Shown: positions 17,077 through 27,841, counted from the first letter of the stretch. The stretch is DNA of 64,000 bases from Aeromicrobium ginsengisoli (GCF_004134905.2 NZ_SDPQ02000003.1:1022023-1086022), one strand, 5' to 3'. Notes: generated by a model from the letters alone, not told the origin. Numbers and translations: made by a program.

Positions 17077-18549
17077 GTGGAGCTGCGTCAATTCCTCAAC
17101 ACGATTGCGCGTCGATGGAAGTTCGTCACGGCATTCCTGATCATCGGGGTGGTCCTGGCGGGCTGGCTGTCCGCCAGTGCGGCGCCGGTCTACTCCGCGA
17201 CCTCGCGAGTCTTCATCTCGACGCAGTCCAGCACGACAGCGGACGCCTATCAGGCCAGCATCTTCTCGATCCAGCGCGTGACGTCCTACGCCCAACTGGC
17301 GAGCGACGAGTCGGTCCTGACCAAGGTCATCAGCCGCCTGAGCCTCGACGAGACCCCCGAAGAGCTGTCCAAGCAGGTCACCGCCACGGTCGACACCAAC
17401 ACGGTCGTCATCGCGATCACCGCCAAGGCGGACAACGTCGACGAGGCGCGTCTCCTGGCCGAGACCGTCGGTGACGAGATCACCAAGCTCGTGGCCCGTC
17501 TCGAGCGACCCGACAACCCGGCAGCTCAGGCGCCGGTGGTGGCGAGGGTCGTCGGCAAGCCGAGCTTCAGTGACTCCCCGATCAGCCCCAACATCCCCCT
17601 CAACGTCGTCGTCGGCGGCATCCTCGGCCTGCTGATCGGCCTCGGTGGTGCGGTCCTCCGAGAGCTCCTCGACACGTCGGTGACGTCCGTCGAGCAGGCG
17701 GTGGAGTCCGCAAGCTCGACGGTGCTCGTGACGGTGCCGCTCGATCCCATCGTCAGCAAGCACCCCCTCATCAGCGACGAGCTCGGCAGTCGCGAGATTT
17801 CTGAGGCGTTCCGCGTCCTCAGGACCAACCTGCAGTTCGTCAACGTCGACTCCGAGATGCGCTGCATCGTCGTCTCGAGCGCGCTGGCCAACGAGGGCAA
17901 GACGCTCTCGGCCGCCAACCTCGCCGTCTCGATGGCGCAGAACGGTCAGTCCGTCCTGCTCATCGACTGCGACTTCCGCAACCCGCAGATGCCCCTGCTC
18001 CTGGGCCTCGAGCAGTCCGTCGGGCTGTCCACGGTCCTGCTCGGCCGCAGCGGGCTCCCCGAGGCGATCCAGACGCACGACAGCGGCTTCTACTTCCTCG
18101 CGACCGGTCGCGTACCCCCCAACCCTGCCGAGGTCCTGCAGACGCAGGCCATGCGTGAGCTCCTCGTCGAGGCGCGCAATCGCTTCGACGTCGTGCTCAT
18201 CGATGCGCCGCCGCTGCTGCCGGTCGCCGACGCGACGATCCTGGCGAGCCAGGCCGACTGTGTGCTGCTCGTCGCCGCGCACGGACAGACGCGACGCGAG
18301 CAGCTGCGCCTCGCTGCTGAGCGCGTCGAGCTCGCCGGCGGCCGCATCGCGGGTGTCGTGCTCAACATGATCCCCAAGCGCCGCTTCGGCACGTACGGCT
18401 ATGGCTACGGATATGGCTACGGCTACGGGGAAGTGACGCCCAAGAAGTCGAGCGGCTCCAAGCGCCGTGATCGTGCCGCGGCGAAGGCCAAGGAAAAGCG
18501 TGCCGCGAGCAACAACCGGCGCCGCGAGAAGTCCTCGACCCGGTCATGA
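17077..18549 (+). CDS. Wzz/BY-kinase polysaccharide tyrosine autokinase
   Basis: 490-aa fusion of a Wzz-type chain-length domain and a BY-kinase, as in actinobacterial CpsD/Wzc proteins. Helix 1 is about residues 15-36, the extracytoplasmic loop 37-170, helix 2 about 174-196; the kinase has Walker A ALANEGKTLS with K275, Walker A' LLIDCDF and Walker B DVVLIDAPP. The C-terminus bears six Tyr in a (YG)6 run (residues 440-451), a likely autophosphorylation cluster, then a Lys/Arg/Ala-rich tail. GTG start. It should set glycan chain length and control export together with the downstream polymerase. Confidence 0.92.
   Translation: MELRQFLNTIARRWKFVTAFLIIGVVLAGWLSASAAPVYSATSRVFISTQSSTTADAYQASIFSIQRVTSYAQLASDESVLTKVISRLSLDETPEELSKQVTATVDTNTVVIAITAKADNVDEARLLAETVGDEITKLVARLERPDNPAAQAPVVARVVGKPSFSDSPISPNIPLNVVVGGILGLLIGLGGAVLRELLDTSVTSVEQAVESASSTVLVTVPLDPIVSKHPLISDELGSREISEAFRVLRTNLQFVNVDSEMRCIVVSSALANEGKTLSAANLAVSMAQNGQSVLLIDCDFRNPQMPLLLGLEQSVGLSTVLLGRSGLPEAIQTHDSGFYFLATGRVPPNPAEVLQTQAMRELLVEARNRFDVVLIDAPPLLPVADATILASQADCVLLVAAHGQTRREQLRLAAERVELAGGRIAGVVLNMIPKRRFGTYGYGYGYGYGYGEVTPKKSSGSKRRDRAAAKAKEKRAASNNRRREKSSTRS
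18394..18429 (+). repeat. hexanucleotide repeat coding the (YG)6 tail
   Basis: Six tandem copies of TAY-GGN inside the autokinase gene encode alternating Tyr-Gly. Codon choice alternates TAC/TAT, so the array is imperfect at DNA level. Each unit is 6 bp, so slippage would change the number of tyrosines without a frameshift. Confidence 0.9.
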
Positions 18550-18604
18550 CCCGTCCTGGTCGCTGCCGGCTCGACAGCGCGGTCCGCTCGGCCGTGGTGG
18601 CCAC

Positions 18605-19963
18605 ATGCGCGGCTTGCTAGGTCGACGCCGCGCGTCGTTCGGCCGGCTCGCCTCCACGATGCTGGTGGTCGGCTGCGTCCTCATGCTGTTCCTGCTCGTC
18701 GCCGCGTCGACCATCCTGCCGTTCCCGGCCATCGGTGCTGCGGTCTTCCTGGTCGTGTTCCTCGCCCTGGGGTTCGAACGATGCGGGACCCTGCTGATGA
18801 TCCTCGCGGTGTTCTTCGCGCCGATGAACAACGTACGAGCCGTCGCCGGCACTGCGTCGATCACCGCGTCGGACGTGCTGTTCCTCGTCGGCATGGGGCT
18901 CCTGCTGCCCAGCATCATGCGCAAGCCCCTGAAGCTGCCGGCCCCCTACGTGGTGGGAGCCGCCGGCCTGGTGAGCTTCGGCATCGTGGCGTCGCTGGTC
19001 AGCGGCACGCCCCTGCTGAGTCTCCTGTTGATGTCGCGGCTCGTGATCGCGGCGATCGTCCTGCCGGTGATCTTCATGTGGTGGCGGCCCAATCTGCGCC
19101 TGCTCGTGATCATGGCGAGCGGCTACGTGTGCGGCGAGATCATCAGCGTCTTCTACTCGTTGATCGACCCCGCCCAGGTCCAGCGCGCCTACGGGCTCAC
19201 GACGCACGTCAACAACTTCGGTCTCGCCTCGCTGCTGGCGATGTGCCTGCTCCCGTTCATCTGGACGCAGCTGCCGAGCCGGCTGCGGGGGTTCACCTGG
19301 CTCGCCGGCCTGATCTGCGCGTGGGGCGTGTGGACGAGCGGCAGCCGCGCGGCCCTGCTCATGGTCGGTCTCGTGGCGCTGTTGTTCCCGCTCCTCGAAC
19401 GTTCGGGCAAGGTCGCCTGGCTCGGCGCGTTCACCGGCACTGTTGGGCTCTTGTTCCTCTCGCGCATCGAGAACGCCGATTCGAGGAGCGCGCTGGGCCG
19501 ACTGTTCGGCGGCGACGCGTCGGTCAACTCCGACCGCGAGCGCACCAATGCGCTTGCGCTTGGGTGGAAGCAGTTCAACGAGCGGCCGATCACCGGCCGT
19601 GGCTTCGTCGACGTCATCGACTTCCACAACATCTATCTGGGTGTCGCCGTGGCGGTCGGTGTGATCGGTCTCGCGTTCATGCTGACGCTGCTGTGGTCGG
19701 CCGTCCAGCCGCTCTTCTTCGCCCCGCGCCCCTATGGGCTCATGGCCTACGCCGCGCTGGCCTACGCCGGCTTCGGCGCGCTGTCGACCAACCTGTGGGA
19801 CCGCTTCGTCTGGATCGTCCTGTCGATGATCCTCGCGGCCCGGATGCTCGCGGAGGACGCGATGGAGGCGGAGGCCAAGGAGCAGGCCGAGAGACCAGAT
19901 GCCGAACCGCTCGGTTCGGCGATGACGCGGCCGCCGCTGCAGCTGTCCTCGCGATCGTTCTGA
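18605..19963 (+). CDS. O-antigen ligase/polymerase-like membrane protein (Wzy/WaaL family)
   Basis: 452-aa protein with ten or more hydrophobic segments and a larger loop with conserved-type Arg/His: TSGSRAALL is the Wzy_C (PF04932) signature and GRGFVDVIDFHNIYL carries the family's late G-x-G-x8-HN motif. N-terminus starts with MRGLLGRRRASF before the first helix; upstream in-frame sequence duplicates the kinase tail region. It follows the autokinase by 55 bp. Probable role is polymerisation of lipid-linked repeat units or ligation of finished chains. Confidence 0.85.
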   Translation: MRGLLGRRRASFGRLASTMLVVGCVLMLFLLVAASTILPFPAIGAAVFLVVFLALGFERCGTLLMILAVFFAPMNNVRAVAGTASITASDVLFLVGMGLLLPSIMRKPLKLPAPYVVGAAGLVSFGIVASLVSGTPLLSLLLMSRLVIAAIVLPVIFMWWRPNLRLLVIMASGYVCGEIISVFYSLIDPAQVQRAYGLTTHVNNFGLASLLAMCLLPFIWTQLPSRLRGFTWLAGLICAWGVWTSGSRAALLMVGLVALLFPLLERSGKVAWLGAFTGTVGLLFLSRIENADSRSALGRLFGGDASVNSDRERTNALALGWKQFNERPITGRGFVDVIDFHNIYLGVAVAVGVIGLAFMLTLLWSAVQPLFFAPRPYGLMAYAALAYAGFGALSTNLWDRFVWIVLSMILAARMLAEDAMEAEAKEQAERPDAEPLGSAMTRPPLQLSSRSF

Positions 19964-20035
19964 TGTGTCGGGCGGGCGGACCGCTCGGTGGCGCGGGGCG
20001 CTCGTAGACTACGACCTGAAACGAAGGAGATCACG

Positions 20036-20938
20036 ATGTGGGGTCGGTCCGTTGCGGCTGAAAGCGTCACACGCCGTCTGTGGCGACGGGCGCGCTGGTT
20101 CGTGCGCGACAGGTGGCCGGACCGCGACGTGGTCCGTGAGGTGCAGGGCGTACGCATGCATCTTCCCTGGTCACACCGGCTGCCCGACTATGCGCGCGTT
20201 GCGCCGGACTACGGCCAGAACCTCATCCGCCTCGCGGCACTCCTGGCCGAGGGCAACCGTCCACTGACGGTCCTCGACGTCGGCGCCAACATTGGCGACT
20301 CGACGATGCAGATCCTCGAGGCCACCGACGCGCGGGTCCTGTGTGTCGAGGCGGACGGCTTCTTCGTCAACTACCTCGAGCGCAACGTCGGCAACGACGA
20401 CCGGGTCGCGATCGAGGCGTCGCTGCTGTCGGCGTCGGCCGATGACGTCGCGATGTCGCCCGTACGCGTCGGTGGCACGACCCGCTTCGAGCCGGGCGCC
20501 TCCGAGGTCACCGCGCCCACCGTCACGACCGCGGTGCTCCGTGAGCGCCACCCCGAGTTCGCCGACCTGCGGCTCGCGAAGTCGGACACCGACGGCTACG
20601 ACGTCGAGCTCATCCCGGCCATTGCGCGCACCTGGGCCCACTCGCGCCCGGTCCTGTTCCTCGAGTACGACCACGCGCTGTCACGGCTCGCCGGCAACGA
20701 CCCGCTGGCTCTGTGGCCCGAGCTCGCGGAGCTCGGCTACACGCGCGTGGCCGCGTGGGACAACTCCGGGCAGCCCGTGGACCAGTGGGCCGTCGACGAG
20801 ATCGCCCAGCACACGGCCGTGCTCGACGTCACCGACGGCGAGGTGGCGCACCGCTACTGGGACGTCGCGGTGGTCCACGGCGAGGACGCCGTCGGCCTCG
20901 CCGCAATCAACCAGCTGGTGCCCGTCACCCAGCCATAA
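20036..20938 (+). CDS. FkbM-family methyltransferase
   Basis: 300-aa methyltransferase. TVLDVGANIGDSTMQIL is the FkbM motif I, VLCVEADGFF the adenine-binding acidic motif, and LRLAKSDTDGYDVELI with PVLFLEYD the family's downstream signature (K-D-DG-E). ATG 20036 has a strong AAGGAG 7 nt upstream. FkbM enzymes O-methylate hydroxyls of sugars and polyketides; here a glycan sugar is likely. Convergent with guaB1 across 43 bp holding a small hairpin. Confidence 0.87.
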   Translation: MWGRSVAAESVTRRLWRRARWFVRDRWPDRDVVREVQGVRMHLPWSHRLPDYARVAPDYGQNLIRLAALLAEGNRPLTVLDVGANIGDSTMQILEATDARVLCVEADGFFVNYLERNVGNDDRVAIEASLLSASADDVAMSPVRVGGTTRFEPGASEVTAPTVTTAVLRERHPEFADLRLAKSDTDGYDVELIPAIARTWAHSRPVLFLEYDHALSRLAGNDPLALWPELAELGYTRVAAWDNSGQPVDQWAVDEIAQHTAVLDVTDGEVAHRYWDVAVVHGEDAVGLAAINQLVPVTQP

Positions 20939-20953
20939 CGAGCGGCGGAACGA

Positions 20954-20974
20954 GCGGACGAGGAACGAGTCCGC
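20954..20974. terminator. hairpin between convergent genes
   Basis: GCGGAC (20954-20959) pairs with GTCCGC (20969-20974) around a 9-nt loop; an outer GGCGGA/TCCGCC pairing is also possible. No T-tract follows on either strand. It lies in the only gap between the FkbM gene and guaB1. Confidence 0.4.
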
Positions 20975-20981
20975 CCCCCGC

Positions 20982-22448
<1,467 letters not shown>

Positions 22449-22473
22449 CTAGGTGCCCCGTGGGCATCCGCGC

Positions 22474-22638
22474 TCACCCGCTGCGGCGGCCCGCCTCGTA
22501 GGGAGCATCGACCAGGAATGCGATGCCGCACTGACGGCACATGCCGGTGCCCGCTTCGAGGTCTTCGGGCAGGTCGATCTCGCCCTCGCACGCCTCGCAC
22601 ACCATGGCGAGACCGATGAGTGCCAAGGAACGCCTCAT
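22474..22638 (-). CDS. small zinc-ribbon protein, 54 aa
   Basis: 54-aa protein with two Cys pairs, VCEACEGEI and MCRQCGIAF, spaced like a zinc ribbon, followed by a short basic tail. ATG 22638 has a strong AAGGAGAG ribosome site 4 nt upstream on the minus strand. It lies 34 bp before guaB1 in the same direction, so co-transcription is possible. No function is recognised; the Cys spacing suggests a structural zinc site. The overlapping longer frame on this strand is a shadow without such features. Confidence 0.7.
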   Translation of the reverse strand: MRRSLALIGLAMVCEACEGEIDLPEDLEAGTGMCRQCGIAFLVDAPYEAGRRSG

Positions 22639-22709
22639 GTCGCTCTCCTTCCGTCATTCCCCACGATAGGAACCGGGTCGGACGATTTCGGCGACCAGAG
22701 GGCGTTTCG

Positions 22710-23390
22710 TCACCGGAAGTCGAGCAGCAGCGTGTCTGGCGGCTCCATCTCCTGCTCCATGCTGGACTTGTCGACCTTGGCGCGTACGCAGAACGTCTCG
22801 TGGCGCAGCCGCAGGAAGCCGGTCTGGGCGCCGTAGCTCAGGAACAGGTCGCGCACCTGGGCCAGCGCGGACTCTGGGACCGACGGGTGTCGCGTCGACT
22901 CGGCGAAACGCATGAGGCCGGGCAGGTCGAGCTTCTCCCACGTGCCGAACTCGTGGGTCTCGGGCTCGTGGAACAGCCCGGACGCGCTGAACGTGTCGAC
23001 CGGGGTGGCCGCGGCGCCACGGTCGCCGGTGATCTCGCGGAGCTTGCGCATCCACGGGATCGCGTCGTCGTAGCGCTGCGAGATCGTCGACAGCAACCCG
23101 TCGGGCCGCAGGACCCGGGCATACTCGGCGAGCGCTGTGGGCGCGTCGCGCAGCTCCGGAGCGATCACGACGTCGAACGCGCTGGCGAGGAACGGCAGGC
23201 GCTCGCCGCGGCTGCGGACGTACTGGATGTCCTCGTGACGGCTCGCGGTGACGTCGTCCCCCGCGACGACGACCTCATGGCCCTGCTCGGCCAGCTGGTA
23301 GGCGAGTGATGTGTCGCCGATGTGCAGGACGCACGCCAGACGGTCCCCGACCAGCCACTTGGCGGTGCGATCTTCGGGGGAGTCGTTCAT
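22710..23390 (-). CDS. SAM-dependent methyltransferase-like protein
   Basis: 226-aa protein with a methyltransferase-like core: LACVLHIGDTSLAYQLAEQG occupies motif I (degenerate, HIGD instead of DxGxG), EVVVAGDD is the acidic strand and FDVVIAPELRDAPTALAEY plus VLRPDGLLSTIS follow. The weak motif I may lower or abolish SAM binding. ATG 23390 begins MNDSPEDR; a far longer open frame continues upstream only as the antisense of the neighbouring gene. Function not recognised. Confidence 0.72.
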   Translation of the reverse strand: MNDSPEDRTAKWLVGDRLACVLHIGDTSLAYQLAEQGHEVVVAGDDVTASRHEDIQYVRSRGERLPFLASAFDVVIAPELRDAPTALAEYARVLRPDGLLSTISQRYDDAIPWMRKLREITGDRGAAATPVDTFSASGLFHEPETHEFGTWEKLDLPGLMRFAESTRHPSVPESALAQVRDLFLSYGAQTGFLRLRHETFCVRAKVDKSSMEQEMEPPDTLLLDFR

Positions 23391-23439
23391 CTTCCTCAGG
23401 CTACCGGTCGGCGCGAGGGGCGGCCGGTACGCTTCGGGC

Positions 23440-24156
23440 GTGTCCGATCCGTTCATCTCGGCCGCCCTGCTCGAGGGCATCCCTTCGACGTACGCCGGGA
23501 CCCGCGACGGCATCGACGGGATCCTGCGTGACCGCGGCCTGCGTCGCAGCACGCCCGACGACACGGCCCGCTCGCTCCTGCTGGGTGCCACCGCCACCGC
23601 CGCACTCGAGGGCAGTGCGTACGACGTCGAGGTGCTCGCGTCCGGCGGCGGCGACGCTGTCGCGCGCGGAGCCGTCCGGCTGTCGACGGAGCTGCTCGGC
23701 CTGCTGCCGGTGTGGAGCCACTCGCCGGTCCAGGCGCTCGCCCGCATGCACGCCCTCGCCGCTGCCGGGTCGGTCGACGACGCGGACCTCGGCCGGCCGG
23801 TGCACCCGGAGGGTGTGGCCCGGCTGACCGCCCTCGCCGCGATGCTGGGCGAGCCGACCGAGGCGCCCGGACTGGTCGTCGCGGCACTCGTGCACGCCGA
23901 GATCGCGGCGGCGGGCGCGTTCGCGACCCACAACGCCGTGGTCGGGCGGGCCGCCGAGCGCCTCGTGCTCGTGGCCAAGGGGGTCGACCCGGCGTCCGTC
24001 ACGGTGCCGGAGGCCGGGCACGCTGCCGAGCCGGACGGCTACCGGTCGGCCCTGACGGCATACGCCGGCGGCGATCCGACGGGTGTGCACCAGTGGTTGA
24101 TGTACGCGTCGCAGGCGTTCACCCGCGGCGCCGAGGCGTCACCGTTGGCCGGCTGA
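23440..24156 (+). CDS. conserved actinobacterial protein, degenerate Fic-like
   Basis: 238-aa alanine-rich helical protein. The stretch AGAFATHNAVVGRAAERL resembles a Fic loop (HxFx2GNGRxxR) in spacing but lacks the catalytic His, and ALARMHALAAAG resembles the preceding Fic helix, so I read it as a non-catalytic Fic relative; such proteins are often labelled oxidoreductase near tad loci. GTG 23440 is chosen: TACGCT (23428-23433) lies 6 nt before it, consistent with a leaderless mRNA. No firm function. Confidence 0.62.
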   Translation: MSDPFISAALLEGIPSTYAGTRDGIDGILRDRGLRRSTPDDTARSLLLGATATAALEGSAYDVEVLASGGGDAVARGAVRLSTELLGLLPVWSHSPVQALARMHALAAAGSVDDADLGRPVHPEGVARLTALAAMLGEPTEAPGLVVAALVHAEIAAAGAFATHNAVVGRAAERLVLVAKGVDPASVTVPEAGHAAEPDGYRSALTAYAGGDPTGVHQWLMYASQAFTRGAEASPLAG

Positions 24157-24164
24157 CGTCAGGA

Positions 24165-25136
24165 CTAGGTCGTCGCCGTGCGGCGGTAGTGGATGCGCTG
24201 CGCCAAGGCACGCACCGGGCCCGCAGGCAGGACAGCACGGGCGACCCGCGCCAGCAGGCCGAGCTCGCGGGCGACGACCTTCTCGTACGCCGCCTCGACC
24301 GTCTCGTTGACCGTGATGACCTCGGGGTGGCGCAGGGGGAAGTCGAGCGGCTGGGTCTCCGGCATCTCGCGCGACGACGACTGGGTGTGGGTGCCTTCGG
24401 AGCCGAGCCCGACGTTCTGCACCAGGACCGTCGACCCCGTGATGGCCAGCTTGCGGGTCGCGAGGACCGACAGGACCCAGTGGATCGCCCACGTCGAGCT
24501 CTGCTTGTCGATCGCCTGCCCGGCGGTGCGGAAGAAGCGCCGGCCCGCCGGGGTCACGAGCAGCGTGTTGCTCCAGTCGATCGGCTGGGTGCGGCGCGAC
24601 GCCGTGTCGCCGTCGGCGTGCGTACGCGGGTAGAGCGCGCGGTGCTGCTGCCAGGCGTCGGCCCAGGTCGCCCAGCCCCAGATGGAGGCGAACGCGGTGT
24701 AGGCGTAGCTCTTGCCCGCGAACACCTCGTCGGGCATCTCGGGGGCGGCGCCGCCGATGTAGCCGAACCGGTCGTCACCGGCATGGCGCTCGAGCAGCTC
24801 GGTGCAGAATTCGAAGAACGTCAGGTCGGCGAGGCAGTCGTCCTCGAGCACGATCGCGGCCGGCACCTGGCTGAACACCCAGTCGAGGCCCAGCTCGATG
24901 CTTGCGGCACAACCGAGATTGGTCTCGGCGTAGCGTCGGTGGACCTTGCAGGGCCAGTCGATGTTGTCCAGCTCGGCGCGTACGGCAGCGCATTTCTCGG
25001 CATCGGCCGGGTGCGTCGCACGGGGGGCATCCACGATGAGGAAGAGCTCCTCAGGGGCCGCCTCGCGGATGCGATCCAGCGTGCGCCGGGTCTGCTCCGG
25101 CCGGTTGAAGGAGATCAGCACGACAGGCGCAACCAT
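24165..25136 (-). CDS. glycosyltransferase (GT2-like, GT-A fold)
   Basis: 323-aa protein starting VAPVVLISFNRPEQTRRTL, the GT-A N-terminal strand of sugar-locus transferases. AAIVLEDDCLADLTFF holds the EDD metal/nucleotide motif, and ASIWGWATWADAW is the conserved Trp-rich acceptor region of this family. ATG 25136 is favoured over 25151 because TACATT (25143-25148, minus strand) lies 6 nt before it. Convergent with the Fic-like gene, divergent from the next transferase. Confidence 0.82.
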   Translation of the reverse strand: MVAPVVLISFNRPEQTRRTLDRIREAAPEELFLIVDAPRATHPADAEKCAAVRAELDNIDWPCKVHRRYAETNLGCAASIELGLDWVFSQVPAAIVLEDDCLADLTFFEFCTELLERHAGDDRFGYIGGAAPEMPDEVFAGKSYAYTAFASIWGWATWADAWQQHRALYPRTHADGDTASRRTQPIDWSNTLLVTPAGRRFFRTAGQAIDKQSSTWAIHWVLSVLATRKLAITGSTVLVQNVGLGSEGTHTQSSSREMPETQPLDFPLRHPEVITVNETVEAAYEKVVARELGLLARVARAVLPAGPVRALAQRIHYRRTATT

Positions 25137-25267
25137 GTGTGAAATGTACACGAGCAGATCTGCCCGACACTGCGGGCAGGGACGCCTGCTCGGCCGGATA
25201 TAGTCGCCGTGGTCGCGCCGCGTGAGGCGTGCTTGCCCTGCTCGGTCGAGAGGATGGACATCCCGGG

Positions 25268-26461
25268 ATGACCGCTACCGTCACCTACTGCACGATCCTG
25301 ACCACGAACTACCTGCCCAAGGCGATGACGCTGGCGGACAGTCTGCGCCGCCACGAGAACGGTGCCGGGCTCAAGGTCCTGTTCTCCGACGTGGCTCGTG
25401 ACGAGGACCTCCCCGACGTCGAGGGCGTGGAGTGCGTCAGCACGGCGTCGCTGGGCCTGAGCGCCCGGGAGGTGCAGCAGCTCGCGATGATCTACGAGCT
25501 GGTCGAGCTCGCCACCGCGGTCAAGCCGCTGCTGCTCAAGCACCTGCTGGACACGACCGAGGCCGCGGTCTACCTCGACCCCGACACCTATCTCACGTCG
25601 CCCATGGTGGAGCTGCTGCCGGAGCTCGAGGCCAGCGAGGGCGGCATCCTCCTGACGCCGCACTTCCTCAAGCCCGAGCGGCCCGACGCCAAGATGGGCG
25701 AGTCGCACATGCTCGCGGTCGGCATCTTCAACCTCGGCTTCTGCGCCGTCGACCGGCGCGCGATCGACTTCCTCGACTGGTGGTGGGGTCACCTCAGCCT
25801 CGAGTGCCTCTACGAGCCGCTGGCCGGGCTCTTCGTCGACCAGAAGTGGGTCGACATCGGCAGCACCCTGTTCGCCGCCCGCAGCCTGCGACACACGGGC
25901 TACAACGTCGGGGTCGGCAACCTCCCCGAACGCCCGCTCGCGGCCGACGCCGACGGCTACTACAACTCGTCCAACGGTGAGCGCCTGCGCCTGTTCCACT
26001 TCCACGCCTTCGACTCGCGGCATCCCGAGAAGCTGTCGATGCGCTTCGAGCATTCCAGCCGTGACGACCTCGCCGAGGACAGCGCCATCCGCGCGCTGTG
26101 CGCCGAGTACGCCGAGATCCTGTCAGCGCACGAGCGCAGTCTCCCGGCGCCGCCGCCCTATCCGTACGCCAACGACTCGCGCGGGCGGCACATCAGCCGG
26201 CGCCTCCGCAGGGCGTACCGGCAGGAGCTGCCGACACGCGGTCACGAGCTGCCGTCCCCGTTCGTCGCGGCCGAGGCCGTGGCGTACGACGAGTGGCGCC
26301 GCAGCGCGTGGAAGAGCGTCTCGAAGTCGTTCGTCGGCGACACCGCCAAGACGGCTCGCTGGCTGCTGCCCGAGGAGTACGACCGGGTGCGCAAGCGGTT
26401 CCCGAAGCTGGCCGGCCGGATGAGCTCGAAGTTCTCCGGTGGCGACGGCATGTGGGGCTGA
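25268..26461 (+). CDS. glycosyltransferase, GT8-like
   Basis: 397-aa protein. TYCTILTTNYLPKAMTLADS begins a GT-A fold and AVYLDPDTYL provides the DxD metal site typical of GT8-like enzymes; WVDIGSTLFAA and LRLFHFHAFD are later conserved features, the latter with the His pair seen near the active site. The C-terminal 120 residues are charged and family-specific. ATG 25268; upstream a -10-like TATAGT is at 25199-25204. Likely the first gene of a + strand run with flippase and acyltransferase. Confidence 0.78.
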   Translation: MTATVTYCTILTTNYLPKAMTLADSLRRHENGAGLKVLFSDVARDEDLPDVEGVECVSTASLGLSAREVQQLAMIYELVELATAVKPLLLKHLLDTTEAAVYLDPDTYLTSPMVELLPELEASEGGILLTPHFLKPERPDAKMGESHMLAVGIFNLGFCAVDRRAIDFLDWWWGHLSLECLYEPLAGLFVDQKWVDIGSTLFAARSLRHTGYNVGVGNLPERPLAADADGYYNSSNGERLRLFHFHAFDSRHPEKLSMRFEHSSRDDLAEDSAIRALCAEYAEILSAHERSLPAPPPYPYANDSRGRHISRRLRRAYRQELPTRGHELPSPFVAAEAVAYDEWRRSAWKSVSKSFVGDTAKTARWLLPEEYDRVRKRFPKLAGRMSSKFSGGDGMWG

Positions 26462-26543
26462 CCTCGCCGAACAGCGGCCGGATGCACGCAACAACGATTA
26501 GGCTGCCATCGACCAGTGGCACGAGTGATGAGTGAGGCACCAG

Positions 26544-27827
26544 GTGAAGTCCACCGAGCAGTCGGCGGGACGCCGGCTCGGCGTACTCACGATCGACCAG
26601 GCCATCTCCGGTGCGTCCAACATCCTCATCACCCTGCTCGCGGCCCAGCTCCTCGACGTCGCGTCGTTCGGCCTCTTCTCGATCGTGTTCCTGAGCTACG
26701 GGATGGTGCAGGGCGCCGCGCGGGCCCTGGTCGGTGACCCGCTGCTGATGCACTCCTCCGAGGTGGAGGAGCGAGCCGGTGACGCGATCGGCACCTCCGC
26801 GCTTCTCGGTCTCGGTCTCGGCGTCCTGGTGCTCGTGGGCGGGCTCGTCTCCCACATCTGGGACGGCCGGCTCGGCGACGCCTTCCTGGCTCTCGCGGTG
26901 TGCATCCCGTTCCTGGTGCTCCAGGACCTCGGCCGCTACCTCGGCTTCGCCATGCGGCGGCCCGCCTGGTCGCTCGCCCTCGACGTCGTGTGGCTCGTGC
27001 TCGTCGTCGCGGCGACGAGCGTCCTCATCGTGACCGACACCGACAGCCTGTGGATCTTCATCGCCGCCTGGGGCGCCTCCGGGTCGGTCGCCGGGTTGAT
27101 GGTGTTCTGGCAGCACCGCACCACCCGCATCAAGCTGAGCCTGCGGTGGCTGCGCGAGACGTGGTCCGACTCCTGGCGCTATCTCGCCTCCTACACCTCG
27201 GCCCAGGGCAGCGCCCTCGCGACGGCCGTCCTGACCACGGCGATCGCCGGCGCCAAGGCGATGGGCGCGGTGCAGGGCGCACTCCTCCTGCAACGACCGT
27301 TCGTCGTGTTCCAGGTCGCTTCGATGGCCAGTGGTGTCGTCGACGTCTCCCGTTCCGCCAAGGACCGCCTCACGGTCCTGCGGATGGGCACGCGGATCAG
27401 CCTGCTGACCACGATCGTGGCCGTCGTCAACGGCGCTGTGCTGCTGCTGATCCCGGACCGGCTCGGCGAGGCGCTGCTCGGCGACACCTGGGACGCGTCG
27501 CAGACGCTCCTGTGGCCCGCAGCCGTGCAGATCGCCATGATGGGCGCCATGAGCGGCGCCCGCAGCGGCCTGCTCGGGCTCCGCGCGGTCAAGCTGGCCC
27601 TGCGCATCGACATCGTCAAGACCGTCCTGATCGTCGTGCTGACGGTCGTCGGCGTGATCATCAATGGTGCGCTCGGCGGCATGTGGGCAGTCGCCCTGGG
27701 CCACGGTTTGGGCGCCGCGATCTGGTGGGCGGCGCTCGCCTATCAGCTCAACCAGCCTGACGTCGAGATCCCGGACGACGTCGCCCATGCCCCGGCCGAG
27801 CACGACTCCACCCTGGCCACGGACTGA
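26544..27827 (+). CDS. polysaccharide flippase-like membrane protein (MATE/MOP superfamily)
   Basis: 427-aa protein with about twelve hydrophobic helices and the MOP-type repeat SFGLFSIVFLSYGMVQGAAR in helices 1-2, as in Wzx-like exporters. GTG 26544 is preceded at 6 nt by GAGG; GTG 26532 is an alternative. It should flip lipid-linked glycan units across the membrane, which pairs with the Wzy-like and BY-kinase genes upstream to make a Wzx/Wzy-type pathway. The C-terminal tail is short and acidic. Confidence 0.82.
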   Translation: MKSTEQSAGRRLGVLTIDQAISGASNILITLLAAQLLDVASFGLFSIVFLSYGMVQGAARALVGDPLLMHSSEVEERAGDAIGTSALLGLGLGVLVLVGGLVSHIWDGRLGDAFLALAVCIPFLVLQDLGRYLGFAMRRPAWSLALDVVWLVLVVAATSVLIVTDTDSLWIFIAAWGASGSVAGLMVFWQHRTTRIKLSLRWLRETWSDSWRYLASYTSAQGSALATAVLTTAIAGAKAMGAVQGALLLQRPFVVFQVASMASGVVDVSRSAKDRLTVLRMGTRISLLTTIVAVVNGAVLLLIPDRLGEALLGDTWDASQTLLWPAAVQIAMMGAMSGARSGLLGLRAVKLALRIDIVKTVLIVVLTVVGVIINGALGGMWAVALGHGLGAAIWWAALAYQLNQPDVEIPDDVAHAPAEHDSTLATD

Positions 27828-27841
27828 CCGAGAGGAAGACC

